DNA from: Tubiluchus corallicola
Taxonomy: Eukaryota > Priapulida > Priapulimorpha > Priapulimorphida > Tubiluchidae
DNA: 60,000 nucleotides
Assembly (NCBI GenBank): GCA_030141605.1
Contig: JAQGDQ010000001.1
Location: 2,206,501 to 2,266,500 of the forward strand
Direction of reading: 5' to 3'
The translations under genes were made by a program, and so were the position numbers. A model generated the notes under the pieces. It was not told where the DNA came from and did not search any database. It was given only the letters and a program-made list of their open reading frames with translations. Positions 26,201-36,810 of the stretch are shown piece after piece. The first letter of the stretch is position 1, and every line of letters starts with the position of its first letter.

Positions 26201-29200
26201 TCCCGATCTTACTTAAGGTGCACGAAATTCTACTATTTGTGCCGATTTTTTACTATTCCATTTTTGAATTGGGTAATTACGTGTTTTCACAATATCTAAT
26301 GTTAAAAACTAGCTAGTCATGATTAGAAACTTTTACCACATACATTAACACAGCAGTTTTTAACAATGCTTGCACACTATGCAAAATCTATGAAAAGATT
26401 ACTTTAATTAACAGAACAAACTAATAAAACTAGAGTGTACAATAAACCATAAATTACTTATTGGAAAGAAGAAATTATTTATTGAAAATATGGGAATAGT
26501 AATTGGGCCCCTATAGTCAACACAAACTCAAATTTTCAACAAAAAGCTCCATTATTAATGAGCCAGAAATTAGAATGGGTCAGAAGTTAATGAGTTTTTA
26601 ATTAGCTTCAAATTATACGAAATTTCTGATTAAAATGTTATAACATATCATAAAGGATCAAATTTAAATTTCATATGCAATCCTTAATAAGCAGACGCAT
26701 TCTCCCAGTATTCCACGAAGCAAAATATTGTAACCAGATTTACAAGTCAAACACATACATTCACATAACTCTTGTTGCTTTATATAAAATTTTTGCGGTT
26801 CAAAAAAAACATGTGTATAAGAAGATAGGTAAGGAAATCCATTATGTACATGAATGCCAGAAGAAAAAACACAAAGCAATTTACTTATACACCTAATATC
26901 AGTTTTGTCTATTATGCACACACACTAAAATTACCCATATACCAAAACAAAGTCCTAATTAACAACCAAAATGATACCTTGCAATTTCCTTGCATAAACA
27001 AACCAAAAATTTTGACACAATAAAATTATGAGCTCTTTTTATACAGTTATACACTCGGCAAGCTAAGCTAGCTCAAATATAAGCCCCTGAAATAAGTCTT
27101 GAAGTCTTGAATAAGACACTGTCTTGAATAAGTCTTGAATAAGACATTGAACCATCAAGCCTAATCACAACAGACTAAAGTTGTTTCCTCAATGACAATT
27201 CCATATGTGTGGTTAATATAGGGAAAGCAGAATGCACTAATAGTAAAAGAAGTCACAACTCAGATAGCTCTTTAAGTCTGAATCACTTCGTTATTCTCCT
27301 TCAAGTATATAATTTCTTACTTTTTAAATTCTGTATCTACGAGTTCTCAACCCAAGAAATTGTGAGCTAAGCAGTTTGGACAGTTTTCTATGTGTTTTCT
27401 GATTGACAGCAGCAGCTGTAACTGTATCCCTAGAGCATCACAATTTATGGTTTACCTTATCTCTACATCATATTGTATGGGACTAAAAAATGAAGTTTTC
27501 CAAATGCAGCTTACCTCGAAAATACGTCTCGCATCATGCTTGCTCATTGAAATGTTCATGTGATTGAGGACATTGATAATCTCATCAAATGTAAGAACAC
27601 CATCCTTATTCACATCAGCCTTCAAAAAGTGATTTTTCACCCACCTGTAGTCTATCGTTAAGGTGTTGACCTTCTTATGTGTAAGTGTTCCACTTGAACT
27701 ACATTAGTTATAGTAGACACTTTAGCACAAATCACAGTAAAAACAATTAAATTACGATAATAGACTCAAATAAGGCAATCAAATATGTGCCACAAGTAAA
27801 AGAAAAATGTATGTTCTAGTTAAACATTAAATGTTTAGACATAGTTTAAGAACAACATTGAGGTAAGTCCCTTGTACAACACTTGTTTTGAATTATTACA
27901 AAAAGATACTTGTAATGCTGTCGTCTAAGTGCGGAATATCTTTGCTTTTTGATTAAAGCCGTCAAAACTTTAACACACTTGTCTCTAAGCTCTTTTGAAT
28001 CGGCAACCAGATCCAGTGTTTCGTGCTTAGCACCAATAATCAAAGAGAATGACGCATCTTCAAGCACATCTCCTTTGTTTGAGGACTTCTTGACAAATTC
28101 AAACACATCTGTTTTCCAGCCAGATCGGATTTCTTTCACATCAGCGAGATCATCTACAAAAATGAAAGTAGTGTTAATATTGGTCAATACATTTGTAATC
28201 GTCTATCCCTATTTAGCTCAGTATCTAATATAACTTGCTTGCAAATTTAGATAGTACATTGTTTATATAAATTTAACAGTACTCAAGCAAAAGGTAATTA
28301 CTGTTTTTGAAGATGCCTTAATATTTTTAAGTAAAGCAAGGTTAGAATAGAGATTTATAGCACAAACGTGTTTCACGTGAGAAAGTGAATATGTTGTTTC
28401 ATTAGTTACCAGCTTTCGTGTGATGGACTTTTGCTAAGCAACTAGTCCATTGAATAAATCTAGCTAGTATTCAAGAATTAAATTCTGCTAGGTGCCAAAG
28501 CCTTTAAGTAGGCTTAGTAATAAACAAATTTCTAAAATTCAAACTGGACTGGAAATACAAAGGCCCGGTTCAAGCCTACACTTAATACTGACTTTTTCAT
28601 GTTTCCTCTCAATTTCTTCGAACGAGTTTGGTTTAAAAAAAATCAATAAAAGTTGACTGCCAGTTCCTTCCAACAGAAGAAAAAAAGTAAGATTGCCTAT
28701 TTAATTATTTCTATAGCTGTTTATTTCCAGCTTTCCTTTTATTTCAGGTAAAAACAGAACTGTAGCTCAAATGGGATAAGTGATTCAGTATTAATCATCT
28801 TGTAGTGCAAAAAAATGCCAATAATCAAAACTCAGTGATAATTCATTTGAATCTATAAGTGTATGAAGCCATTCATTTCTAGGCAGTCAATGGTATAAAA
28901 AATCACAATCATAGAAAAATTACAATCAGAGGTCACAGTCATTATAAGTGTACGGTACATGAATATAGCACGTGAATTATGTGTAATTAAAATTGGGGTT
29001 ATTATAAAAATGAACACATTGCTAGTAATACTGTAATGCTTACAAGAAGTTACACCACGTTTTATCCATTTTCTTGAATCTGTGTACTTAAAACCCATCA
29101 GATCTTGTGAGAGCTCGAAATTACGAGGAAATTGCTTTTGTGCTGACCTCACCTTCACTAACCGCAATCCTTTTACAAGGTGCTCCACATCATCTTTCAG

Positions 29201-32200
29201 GGATTCTTAAATAAAAGAAAATCAACGAATAAGTGACTTGCAAAATATGAAAACTCTGTAACCTATGGAAATTTTTTAAAAACAGGTACATATACGTATA
29301 TATCAAAAGTTTCATATTGCTATGGCTTGCAAAAGATTATCGTAATGTTTAAAAGACAGTTTAAATTTTAAGGTCTGGTGCAAAAACCGAGAATTAGCAA
29401 TGGCTTCAAGACAAGCATATCTAGAGCCTCTTAAGAAACGCAACCATTACATAATAATAAAAATATATATCAAATTGTTACACAGTACTGGAAAAAACAT
29501 TGAATAAAGTCGTCAAAATGATTTTATCATCGAAGTGAATCAATTTGCTCATGTATGTCAAATAAAATCAAATGTATTCTATGCATTATACGTTTCTGAT
29601 TTATGTTCTTGAATTTAAAACACTGGCTCAATTTTAATTGTCTTAGCCTATGAGTAATCTGAAGCCTAGATTCAACAAATGTTTGCAAAAACATTAGTCA
29701 GCAAAATCCAACTTTTCAGAAATGAATGAAATCAGCATGAATAGACAACTCTATTACCAAGTTACACAAGTTTCTTACTTTTGTAACTGCAACTTTTGCA
29801 ATGATTGTGAAAAGAATCACTAAATCAACTGTAACTGCTCATTAGACCTATATTCGGGGGCACCGGGCATAACAAATTCAATGGTCAAGTTACTTTTGAT
29901 GACATATCCCAAATCGAGATTGCAGGAAATCTTTGCAGATAGGCTTTAACCTTCCACAAGGGTTTCTACTGATTTAGTGTAGCATTAGCTGAGACTTCAC
30001 AGAAAAATGAACATGTAACTCAAGAACATAAAAACATTATTTTTTGATGGAGTGTACATTAAAAAGTCTTATATTGCAAATGGAAGTTTCCAAAATTAGT
30101 TCAGTATTAAATTTTATTGATCGGTTTTCATAAAAGCACTTAAAATAGGGCTATATCAAAAAATGTGTTGTTGTTGGCATCCTTCTGTCTCCGAAGACAA
30201 TGGAGTGTGCGCCAAGAGAGTCAGCTATTGATCACATTGATGGAACTGCAGCGTTGACTGTGGCTTGGCAGTGCGATCCTTGAACGTCTCCAGGGTGCAC
30301 GCCTGGGCAAGGTGTATGGAGATCCTGAGTTGCCCATAAAAATGTGTAATACCTGTATCATGCTGGAAAATGCCTGCCCTGATGCTTATGTTAGTATTCT
30401 GTCATTAATCAATTGCGCATGGACTACGATCATACCTGGACTGGTGTATCAACTTGTCATCTTAACACATATGACAAAGCTCTGATAGATTACAAAATCA
30501 TACTGAGAGTATGACCAAGCTTGATTTGTGGCTAACCATGCATCTTTTGTTGGTGAGGTCTGTTGAAAGATTTAGCCCACTTTTTACCACTACTTCAGTG
30601 AACTGTTCTCTCTTCAATGATTCCTAAATTTAGAATTACTCTCATAGTTGCAATTTTAAGATATGTGTAAATTGTTTTGGAAATGTAAAAAAATTTTCAA
30701 TAAAATTTATTCGAAACAACAAGAGATAATGCAGCTTAAACTTGCTGCTTGATAGACATGTTTTTTTGTTTTGAATGTTGTGATTGCCTGTATTTTATGT
30801 CTGAACATTAGACCAATTAATGACTGACATGCATGACAGAGAACAAATAAGATGTCACCAGTGAGAACAATATTATAAACATCTAAATTTTTCAAAGTTA
30901 ATGTATGATGATAAACCTTAGAAAATGGCAAAGCAAATATTTTTGCTTGTCTCTCTTACAAAAATTTAAACCACAGACTGAAAACTATGAATGGATTATG
31001 AAATCCTAAGGAAAAGCCTTTACAACTGAAAACACCTATCACTACACATAAGCCATAAGTCTTAAATTGTTTATACCATGAGCAGCTGAACATAAACTCA
31101 TCCTTGGACTGTTAAAGCCATCAAATTGTAATGATATGCTATAACAATTTTATGAAATTAAAGGCTTATAGGAGCCCATATACCATAGGAGCTCCATACA
31201 CAACTTTGCTTAAGAAGTACATTACGATTACTTAACTTCTAATCATAACCAAAACACAGATAGACTAGAAGTGTAAGGCCAAACTGCATAGTAAAAAAAC
31301 TAATTTTGACGACCAAATAAAAGAGAACTGATTTTACCTTGTATGTCAATACGAAAACTACTACCACCTGGTCCAATAAACTCATGTTCAGCCATGTCTG
31401 CTTGCTCTGATCCACAAATTGGCATTGTTGCTGATAAAAGCAATTTTGGGGTCACAAGCTGTTTTATTTGATCGAAACACTGGCATTATACAGATGGCAG
31501 TAACGTGCCTGATCCACAGCAGCAGCAACAGATCAAAACTTCAAAACACTTCCGAGCCATAAGTGTGTAAGTGTAACAATGGATGTCTACTTAGCTTCAT
31601 TTATATACTAGCAAAATGAAATAAAATAGGACCGAAGAGCTTTTTTCAGAAACTTGGAAAACGTTAGAAAACTTTTCAGTTCGCACGTGTAAGCTGTATG
31701 AATAGCCGTATATACACCAAGTGCTAGGTGTAAGCAGTGCTATCACATTATTAAGATCTACCTTAATTTAGCATTTCAAATTGTGATTATCCCAATTAAA
31801 GCGCGAATTTAAACTCATTGACATTAAGGATGTTTGCGTGCTCAGTCCATTGCGATAAATAAGGTAAGTTAGCACTCTTCAATGCGTGAAGCTAGATTAA
31901 AGCAGACTTTATAAGACTAAGAGTGGATTGTGAGAGCGAATTGCATCATCTACAGAACTAAGAAAAAACTCTCAAGAGAAAATTTAACACTTGGGCGTAA
32001 CCATTGCACTCGATTTAACACGTGACGAAAACATCGCCCCAGACAGAACTAACCGAGTCTATTGGCAGAGGCACATTGGCGGAGACAGTCACAATACCGA
32101 TGGCGATACTAATACTGACGTTTACAGTGGACTCTCGTTATAAGAATCACCTTGGGAGAAGGCAAAGTGATTCTTATAACGAGCGATTCTTATAACGAGC

Positions 32201-33120
32201 ATGACCCAGAATTGCTTTAAAAAATTTTATGCACGTAAAAATTATTTATTTCCCGAAATTACGCTAGAAACGCCATGAAACAGCATAATGTTTTTCTGGA
32301 CTAAAAAGAACCTAAAAATTGCTAGACTAATGTTTTTATTTCATGGTTGGGTAAATATTTCATGATGCCAGAATTGCCTTAAAATTTTTTTAATGCACAT
32401 AATTTTTGTCATAAAACAAACAAATTTGAAATCTCTGTGGTGTCCGCCACGCCCACTGCGCAGAACCATGTAAGCAGGGCATGAGAGACAATGGGGTTGG
32501 CGCCAAAATTGATTCTACTATCGAAAGAAGGGTGATTCTTATACGAGCAGATTTTCACTAGGAAAATACAGATTCAATTCGGGAAACGCGATTTTGATTC
32601 TTATATCGAGCTGATTCTTATACGTGTGATTCTTGTAACGAGAGTCCACTGTACTGAAAATTGTATGCTAAAAGCAGCATTTAGTTTTTGTTTATCGATT
32701 CATTAGTCGTTACGTAAACGTAGTTATTATTATCTATCTTTGCCTAGCAAGTATAGTGTTAACTTATTACAGGGATTCCCTGCATGGTCAGAAATTTCAG
32801 AGATTAAGAAATTCACAGAAAAAATAATTAATAAGCAGCTGCCGTATGCACATAAAAAACCATTATAAAGATATGAGAAGTAGCAGCAGTAGAACGCATA
32901 AGCGAAAGTAAATTAGAACTTATGATAAGAGTTTTACAGGCAAGCGGCCTAAGAGAAAACGCTGAACTAATAAAAATATGAGAGGCAAAATAACAAAACG
33001 GCTGTAACGAGCTATTGTTCTGTAAGAACATTCAGAGCAAAAATATGAGAATCAGTTGCAGCCCTTTGGTACTTTTAAAACTTATGAACGCATCAATTTA
33101 TTATCAAATTTTAGAAACTT

Positions 33121-33193
<73 letters not shown>

Positions 33194-34879
33194 CTGTTAT
33201 CAACATAGAAATAAGTATCAACTAATTTTATCTCATGCATGGTCACTTTACCATATTTAGCTCTAGTATTGCCAAAAAATAATAATTGGTTGTAGCAGTC
33301 ATTACAGCTGCAGTCAAAATTACGATTCGTGATCATGTTAATAAAATAATTACAGGTTCAGCACAATGCAACTAAGGATCTGTTTTGTCAGCGTCTACTA
33401 CTAACAGACATTGTGGCAAGACTAGAATCTCATTTATTGCATTAAAATTGAAGAGCTATATACATGTATATCTTAGCCACATTTGAACAACTCTCTCAAT
33501 GAAAAAATTAATTATTAATCAGCCACTGTACGACCCGCGAAACCAGTCCAGAAGCAGTTTTTTCGCCTGCATACTATTTTCTTCTATAAGCTTTCAAAGT
33601 AGATAGTTCAAAGTAACAAGGCTGTTAGAGAAGGCAGATGAATATACAATGCTCAGTTCTAAATGAAGTGGGGGGACGGGAGAGGGCTGACAGGGATCAA
33701 AACGTAAACTATGCCGAAATGTGAGGTCTCATCAGAACCCTTTTGCAGATCGCAGCACAGCTAGATACCCGTGTCCCGAATAGATGAGAGTAGTACTGCC
33801 ATACTGAATAAACAATACCCATTACAAGATCGAGGTCATTGGTCAATTGGACTTATAACTAACTTATAACTTGCTATTCTATGTGCGCGGTTAGCTAGTC
33901 AAACGAGTGTTTCGCGTTTGCAAAATGTACACAATAGTCAGTATTTACATTTTTTGCCATAAAATCTTTTATTAGTTCTGTCCAGTTTTGTTTGTCAAGC
34001 TATGTGTAGGGGGAGTGCTAGTAAGGCAAAATTCTGAAAGGTATCAAATAATCTGTCATGCTTTATAGCATCGTTGATTCTGCTTACGGGCACATTAGAT
34101 GGCGACCCCTTAAATTACATCAAAGATGGTTGCATGCGGCACTTCACTGGCTACCATTTCCTGAAAATTTATGCTACTGTTAGCTGTACGTAAGCCTGAT
34201 ACTAATGCATTAGTAAAAGATTAACTGTACATTTTTATAACGGTTTCTTTTTTATTTTTACAGACTGCTAAGCTCTATCCTGAATCCTAGGGTTGCGCAA
34301 ATCCTCCCCAAACCACACGGGTTCCAAGTTCGAATTAAAAACTCTCAGTTTTTTGCGCTACGTTTTCTTGTTGAAATTTAATTCAGTCCATATAGGGACA
34401 TAGACTCCATGGGTTGTACATAGCTGAATGCTTTAAAATAAAAATTTAGTTTTTCAAAATAGAAATTTGCATCTACAAACAGGACTGGCATAAGATCGAT
34501 GTCTTAAGTTAATTAGTGTACGTTAAATTAGTGTTTCATTAAAAATAATAATCGTTATTGTAGGGCAAACACAGTCACCAGTATTAATAACCTTAGTATA
34601 TTAACAACCATAACCTGAACATCCTTAAGCAGACTATATATACGATCTCTATACTAAGTTATAATTCAAGTTACCAGGTAAAAGTAGGGCCTCGTCCAAT
34701 TCCGCTCCCTTCAAAGACGAGGCAGATTTGAGCGACTTGTCGTAATTTTCAGATCGTTGTTGCAGACTCAGCCTCTTCCGAATCTTATTTATTCGTTTTG
34801 GTGGTACCCGTGGTTCGCTTGCAGACTGCGTTCTTTTAGCCGGTTTCACAGTTGGACTGGAATTCTTGTCAGTCGACAT
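14154..34879 (-). CDS. PLCD: Phosphoinositide phospholipase C, delta type (17 coding exons)
   Basis: The enzyme hydrolyses PIP2 to IP3 and diacylglycerol at the plasma membrane. Joining the seventeen listed exons gives one continuous frame of 843 residues with all splice phases compatible. The order is a basic Ser-rich N-terminal extension (about 1-99), PH domain (about 105-228), EF-hands (about 232-340), PLC X box (about 385-530), a very acidic X-Y linker (534-570), Y box (about 575-690) and C2 domain (about 705-840). Catalytic residues match those of mammalian PLC-delta1 with the same spacing: His406-Asn407 in SSHNTY, Glu436 and Asp438 in ELDIWDG, His451 in FHGHT, and Glu485 in SLENH. The lack of SH2/SH3 modules, of a long C-terminal coiled coil and of a RasGEF domain separates it from gamma, beta and epsilon types. 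The length is slightly above the family norm (about 750-790) because of the N-terminal exon. It should be Ca2+-regulated, as is usual for the family. Confidence 0.95.
14701..14850 (-). CDS. PLCD: PLC-delta exon 16: C2 domain
   Basis: Acceptor ATCATTCAG, donor GTAAAA. It encodes [13 protein letters not shown] and [18 protein letters not shown] with the Asp residues of the C2 Ca2+ loops. If the donor is skipped the frame runs eight codons further (GKIRLELA) and stops at 14675-14677. Confidence 0.93.
15238..15373 (-). CDS. PLCD: PLC-delta exon 15: C2 domain
   Basis: Acceptor GTTCTAG, donor GTGAGT. It encodes [11 protein letters not shown] and [14 protein letters not shown], the Ca2+-binding first half of the C2 domain, ending IIMDNG. 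Confidence 0.94.
15944..16119 (-). CDS. PLCD: PLC-delta exon 14: end of Y box
   Basis: Acceptor CTTGTCCAG, donor GTAGGT. It encodes [19 protein letters not shown] and [12 protein letters not shown], the conserved end of the catalytic barrel, then LTIK, which opens the C2 domain. Confidence 0.95.
16593..16772 (-). CDS. PLCD: PLC-delta exon 13: Y box core
   Basis: Acceptor TTGTTTTAG, donor GTATAG. It encodes [19 protein letters not shown] and LWCAGCQI, the strongly conserved Y-box substrate-binding segment with its arginine. Confidence 0.96.
17232..17328 (-). CDS. PLCD: PLC-delta exon 12: start of Y box
   Basis: Acceptor CATTTTTAG, donor GTACGT. It encodes [20 protein letters not shown], matching LSDMVxYCKSVxFxxF of the Y box. 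Confidence 0.93.
19569..19676 (-). CDS. PLCD: PLC-delta exon 11: acidic X-Y linker
   Basis: Acceptor ACATTACAG, donor GTAGAC. After GKKLPP it is almost entirely Asp/Glu ([17 protein letters not shown]), matching the autoinhibitory negatively charged linker of PLC-delta. Phase 0 at both ends. Confidence 0.93.
19843..20625 (+). mobile_element. Truncated TIR DNA transposon (Tigger/pogo-like), copy 1
   Basis: Begins CAGTAGGTGCCGCTTAATAG and is similar over about 780 bp, in reverse orientation, to the complete element at 40715-41679. Similarity ends near 20625, so its right end is lost. It lies in PLC-delta intron 10. A 61-codon frame at 20065-20250 is shared, with disruptions, by the other copy but is not a recognisable transposase. 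Confidence 0.7.
21065..21233 (-). CDS. PLCD: PLC-delta exon 10: end of X box
   Basis: Acceptor TTTTCGTAG, donor GTATTT. It encodes [16 protein letters not shown] with the Ca2+-ligand Glu, and the substrate-binding lysine segment LLKGKIIVK. Confidence 0.95.
21417..21537 (-). CDS. PLCD: PLC-delta exon 9: X box
   Basis: Acceptor TTATTCACAG, donor GTAAGT. It encodes [20 protein letters not shown] with the second catalytic His. Most PLCs have Cys where this protein has Ile (LDIWDG for LDCWDG). Confidence 0.95.
21826..22029 (-). CDS. PLCD: PLC-delta exon 8: X box, catalytic His
   Basis: Acceptor TTCTATCAG, donor GTAAAC. It encodes the highly conserved [20 protein letters not shown] block and SGCRCVE. 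His406 and Asn407 are catalytic/Ca2+-site residues; Glu436 is the first acidic Ca2+ ligand. Confidence 0.96.
22315..22405 (-). CDS. PLCD: PLC-delta exon 7
   Basis: Acceptor AATTTTTAG, donor GTGAGG. It encodes [15 protein letters not shown], the helix before the X box (SLIERYEP in vertebrate delta1). Confidence 0.88.
22618..23046 (-). mobile_element. Pogo/Tigger-like transposon fragment
   Basis: The stretch near 22627-22650 (TTCGCCGTATAAAATGCGCC) resembles terminal sequence of Tigger-type elements. The minus-strand frame below 23046 contains [16 protein letters not shown], matching the start of the pogo/CENP-B-type helix-turn-helix (LTLEQKVEII). It is short and degraded, and lies in PLC-delta intron 6. 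Confidence 0.4.
23578..23769 (-). CDS. PLCD: PLC-delta exon 6: EF-hand 2 and following lobe
   Basis: Acceptor TGTTTGCAG, donor GTAGAT. It encodes [20 protein letters not shown], a degenerate second loop, and [17 protein letters not shown], typical of the EF-hand region of PLC-delta. Phase 0 at both ends. Confidence 0.92.
24590..25900 (-). mobile_element. Decayed Tc1/mariner (IS630-type) transposase
   Basis: Minus-strand translation in broken frames gives, in order, an N-terminal helix-turn-helix remnant ([19 protein letters not shown] near 25820-25890), the first catalytic-Asp block [12 protein letters not shown] with Asp at 24976-24978, [14 protein letters not shown], the second-Asp block as [14 protein letters not shown] (Asp mutated to Asn) near 24700-24745, and [12 protein letters not shown] near 24640-24675, the YSPxLNPIE motif with the third acidic residue. 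Stops and frame changes show it is dead. It sits antisense to nothing, on the same strand as the gene, inside PLC-delta intron 5. Terminal inverted repeats were not found. Confidence 0.75.
27092..27150. repeat. Short imperfect tandem repeat (GTCTTGAATAAG)
   Basis: The 12-mer GTCTTGAATAAG and its variants recur several times within about 60 bp (AAGTCTTGAAGTCTTGAATA...). It lies within PLC-delta intron 5. Confidence 0.6.
27515..27644 (-). CDS. PLCD: PLC-delta exon 5: EF-hand 1
   Basis: Acceptor GACTACAG, donor GTAAGC. It contains a complete EF-hand loop, [12 protein letters not shown], followed by the helix ending ARRIFE. Confidence 0.93.
27910..28153 (-). CDS. PLCD: PLC-delta exon 4: rest of PH domain
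   Basis: Acceptor TTTTTGTAG, donor GTATCT. It encodes [14 protein letters not shown] and [17 protein letters not shown], matching the IxxVRxGxxTEG and FSIIFGxxRxxLDLIA blocks of PLC-delta PH domains. Confidence 0.92.
29056..29205 (-). CDS. PLCD: PLC-delta exon 3: start of PH domain
   Basis: Acceptor TATTTAAG, donor GTGTAA. It encodes [20 protein letters not shown], matching the LLKGSxLxKVKS start of the PLC-delta PH domain, through RKWIKR. Confidence 0.9.
30168..30330. repeat. GC-richer segment, possible dispersed repeat
   Basis: About 160 bp of clearly higher GC content than the surrounding intron 2 of PLC-delta (starts GGCATCCTTCTGTCTCCGAA near 30177). No conserved open frame, splice sites or Pol III boxes were found. 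It has the look of a SINE or MITE body, but I cannot assign it. Confidence 0.3.
31338..31430 (-). CDS. PLCD: PLC-delta exon 2
   Basis: Encodes residues 69-99, including an internal Met (ATG at 31423-31425) that could start a shorter 773-residue isoform. The donor is GTAAAA. Its sequence ([10 protein letters not shown]) has no obvious domain and leads directly into the PH domain. Confidence 0.8.
32125..32651. mobile_element. Short TA-flanked MITE with Tigger/pogo-like termini
   Basis: 527 bp with inverted ends CAGTGGACTCTCGTTATAAG / CAGTGGACTCTCGTTACAAG (right end reverse-complemented), flanked by TA on both sides (32123-32124 and 32652-32653). The motif GATTCTTATAACGAG recurs near both ends. 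There is no coding capacity. It lies in PLC-delta intron 1. Confidence 0.85.
33123..33191. repeat. (AT)n microsatellite, about 34 units
   Basis: 69 bp of uninterrupted AT dinucleotides, which yields spurious (Tyr-Ile)n frames on both strands. It lies in PLC-delta intron 1. Confidence 0.97.
34675..34879 (-). CDS. PLCD: PLC-delta exon 1: N-terminal extension
   Basis: ATG at 34877-34879; donor GTAACT. It encodes 68 residues rich in Lys, Arg, Ser and Pro ([16 protein letters not shown]...), probably disordered, then an acidic patch ending ELDEALLLP. The end phase (one base) fits exon 2, where the acceptor TTTTATCAG precedes CAACAATG and the joined frame reads into MPICGSEQ. Assignment to PLC-delta rests on this phase match and shared strand. 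The Met at 31425 in exon 2 is an alternative start. Confidence 0.65.
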
Positions 34880-35500
34880 TTTCGTTACACGAAACTAACA
34901 GAGATTTTGTACGTCCTAGGGACTAACCTGCGTACTGAATTAAGCCGTCAATTCATTTATGCTGCAAAACTTTACACTCTCACAAAATTGAATTTTTGAA
35001 GGTTCCACGCACATATTAAGCTGCGATGAGTGTCGGTTATAAACACATCCTAAAAGACACAATACGTTCAAAACTTCAGCAAACTACAAACAGGTTTGAT
35101 TTGCAAAAATTTATCCCTGAAAGCTTGTTTGCTGCGTGGGTGCGTTCGAACGGAACGATCGAGAAACGTGCGTTTGCGGCATGATTTAACACATATAGCC
35201 CAAGCCGCTCTGTAGAATTAACCATGAAGCTAAAAAATTTATAAAAATTAATCACATTATTGCAACACTGTTAACCACTGCTGGCAGATTTTGATCTTTC
35301 GATAACTGATGAGTAGCAGACTCATTTAATATTTAAGAAGTAGCCGCATACACAGCCGACGTTGCCAATGCACATTAATCTTTTATTGGGATGCCATCGC
35401 CCGCAGGCAAGCTAATGAACGAAACTAAGAAGTGGGCCGGCTGCATAGGCCTACATATTGGTCCAAACATTAGGCAATGGCAGCGAGAAACGGCTTGGTA
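34880..35500. other. Upstream region of PLC-delta
   Basis: AT-rich sequence 5' of the putative first exon; the promoter and 5'UTR should lie here if exon 1 is correct. I could not identify a TATA box or CpG island with confidence. Confidence 0.3.
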
Positions 35501-35574
35501 AATGCCCGATAGTACGTTTTCCAATGGGTGTAATACATTTCGACACAAACATATTCACACAGGACGTTTCGCCG

Positions 35575-35775
35575 CAAGACTCAAGACACAAGGTACGACA
35601 CCAAGCTCATTTGGACACAAGGTGATTTGGACACATAGGTATTTGGAACACAGGCTATTTTGGATTTACGTAATTTGGACATGTAGTGAGTATGTAGGTA
35701 TTTTGATCTCATAGGGTTGGACACCAGGTGTTTTGCACACATTGGTTATTTTGACGCGAGAATTGGACATTGTAA
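35575..35775. repeat. Degenerate minisatellite array A (about 16-bp unit)
   Basis: Roughly a dozen imperfect units of the form ATTTGGACACAAGGTG follow one another, for example ATTTGGACACAAGGTG, ATTTGGACACATAGGT, ATTTGGAACACAGGCT. Units are too diverged to be recent. Confidence 0.7.
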
Positions 35776-36605
35776 TAGTAGGACAGTAAGGCATGTAAAT
35801 GCTGCGTAAGTTAATTTTCGTTGTCTAATCTTTGTGACCTTTCACAATAGAGGCAGCCTGAATAACAAGTTGCATGACAAAATTATTTCCATTCATCACG
35901 AGTAGTGAGTTTAGCGAAAGACCTGTTCGAAAGTCTGTGCAAATATATAAAAAGTGAAGGATAGCTGCCACAGATATACAGTTTTTCTTCGTAATTTCCG
36001 AGAAGTTAATGGCAAATTGGAAAAACGACGGATATTTTATTTTTAAGCTAACACTTAGTCAAATTAAAGCAGTTTTGTCTTATAGCTGCGAAATTCAAAA
36101 CAATAACTAGAGAGACATAGTTGCCCTGATGTGACTGACATACATAAAGACTACCTCATTTACGCGGATTTTAATTTTCGTTCGTAATACTGTCATCACA
36201 ATTATTATGCCTCCTGGGGGCATTGTCGGAAACTATTTTAAACATCGGGCAGGCAGAATTCTCGAGACAGGTAAACAGTACTAAATACAGCAGTAATCCA
36301 GCAAAAATCTGTTCATTGCTATGCCAGCACCACATCCGTTCCCAATAATGCTGAATGCCTGTGAAAAAATCCAGCCATTGTCATATCGTGCTGGTTTCTG
36401 GTATAACATGTCGTAACTGATTGTTGTTATCTGATATCTTGCTAATGAATAAGAGCCGTGCATGATTCGTTTGTCTGTGTAGCCTGATCGCAGCATGAGT
36501 TATTTATACACAGCCTAATTTGCACCGATTGATCCGATTTATTTGCTTCGAGTTTCACCCACATCCTACCTATATCCATTTTTTCTCCGAAATGCGGGTA
36601 GCAGG

Positions 36606-36732
36606 AGCTAGCACACTTGGGTCACAGTATTTGGGCCACAGACAATTAGGCCCAAGATATCTGGGTCCCTTCATTAGGCCCCTGACATTTGAACCCCAGA
36701 CATTTGGGATCCAGATAAATGAGCCATTGACC
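36606..36732. repeat. Degenerate minisatellite array B (about 15-bp unit)
   Basis: About eight units with consensus ATTTGGGCCCCAGAC: CACTTGGGTCACAGT, ATTTGGGCCACAGAC, AATTAGGCCCAAGAT, ATCTGGGTCCCTTC, ATTAGGCCCCTGAC, ATTTGAACCCCAGAC, ATTTGGGATCCAGAT. It is the inverted counterpart of array D. Confidence 0.7.
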
Positions 36733-36810
36733 TTCAGTTACAGAGTCAAGGTCACTCATTCAAACTGAAAATTTAGCTAATTGTACTTAGGGAGTTGTTC
36801 GAATAGTTTG

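Noticed and set aside
33015-33336. Open frames with (Tyr-Ile)n on both strands
   Set aside because: Artefact of the (AT)n microsatellite.
34300-34360. tRNA-like B box (GGGTTCCAAGTTCGAAT)
   Set aside because: No matching A box at the right distance and no cloverleaf; not called as a tRNA or SINE.
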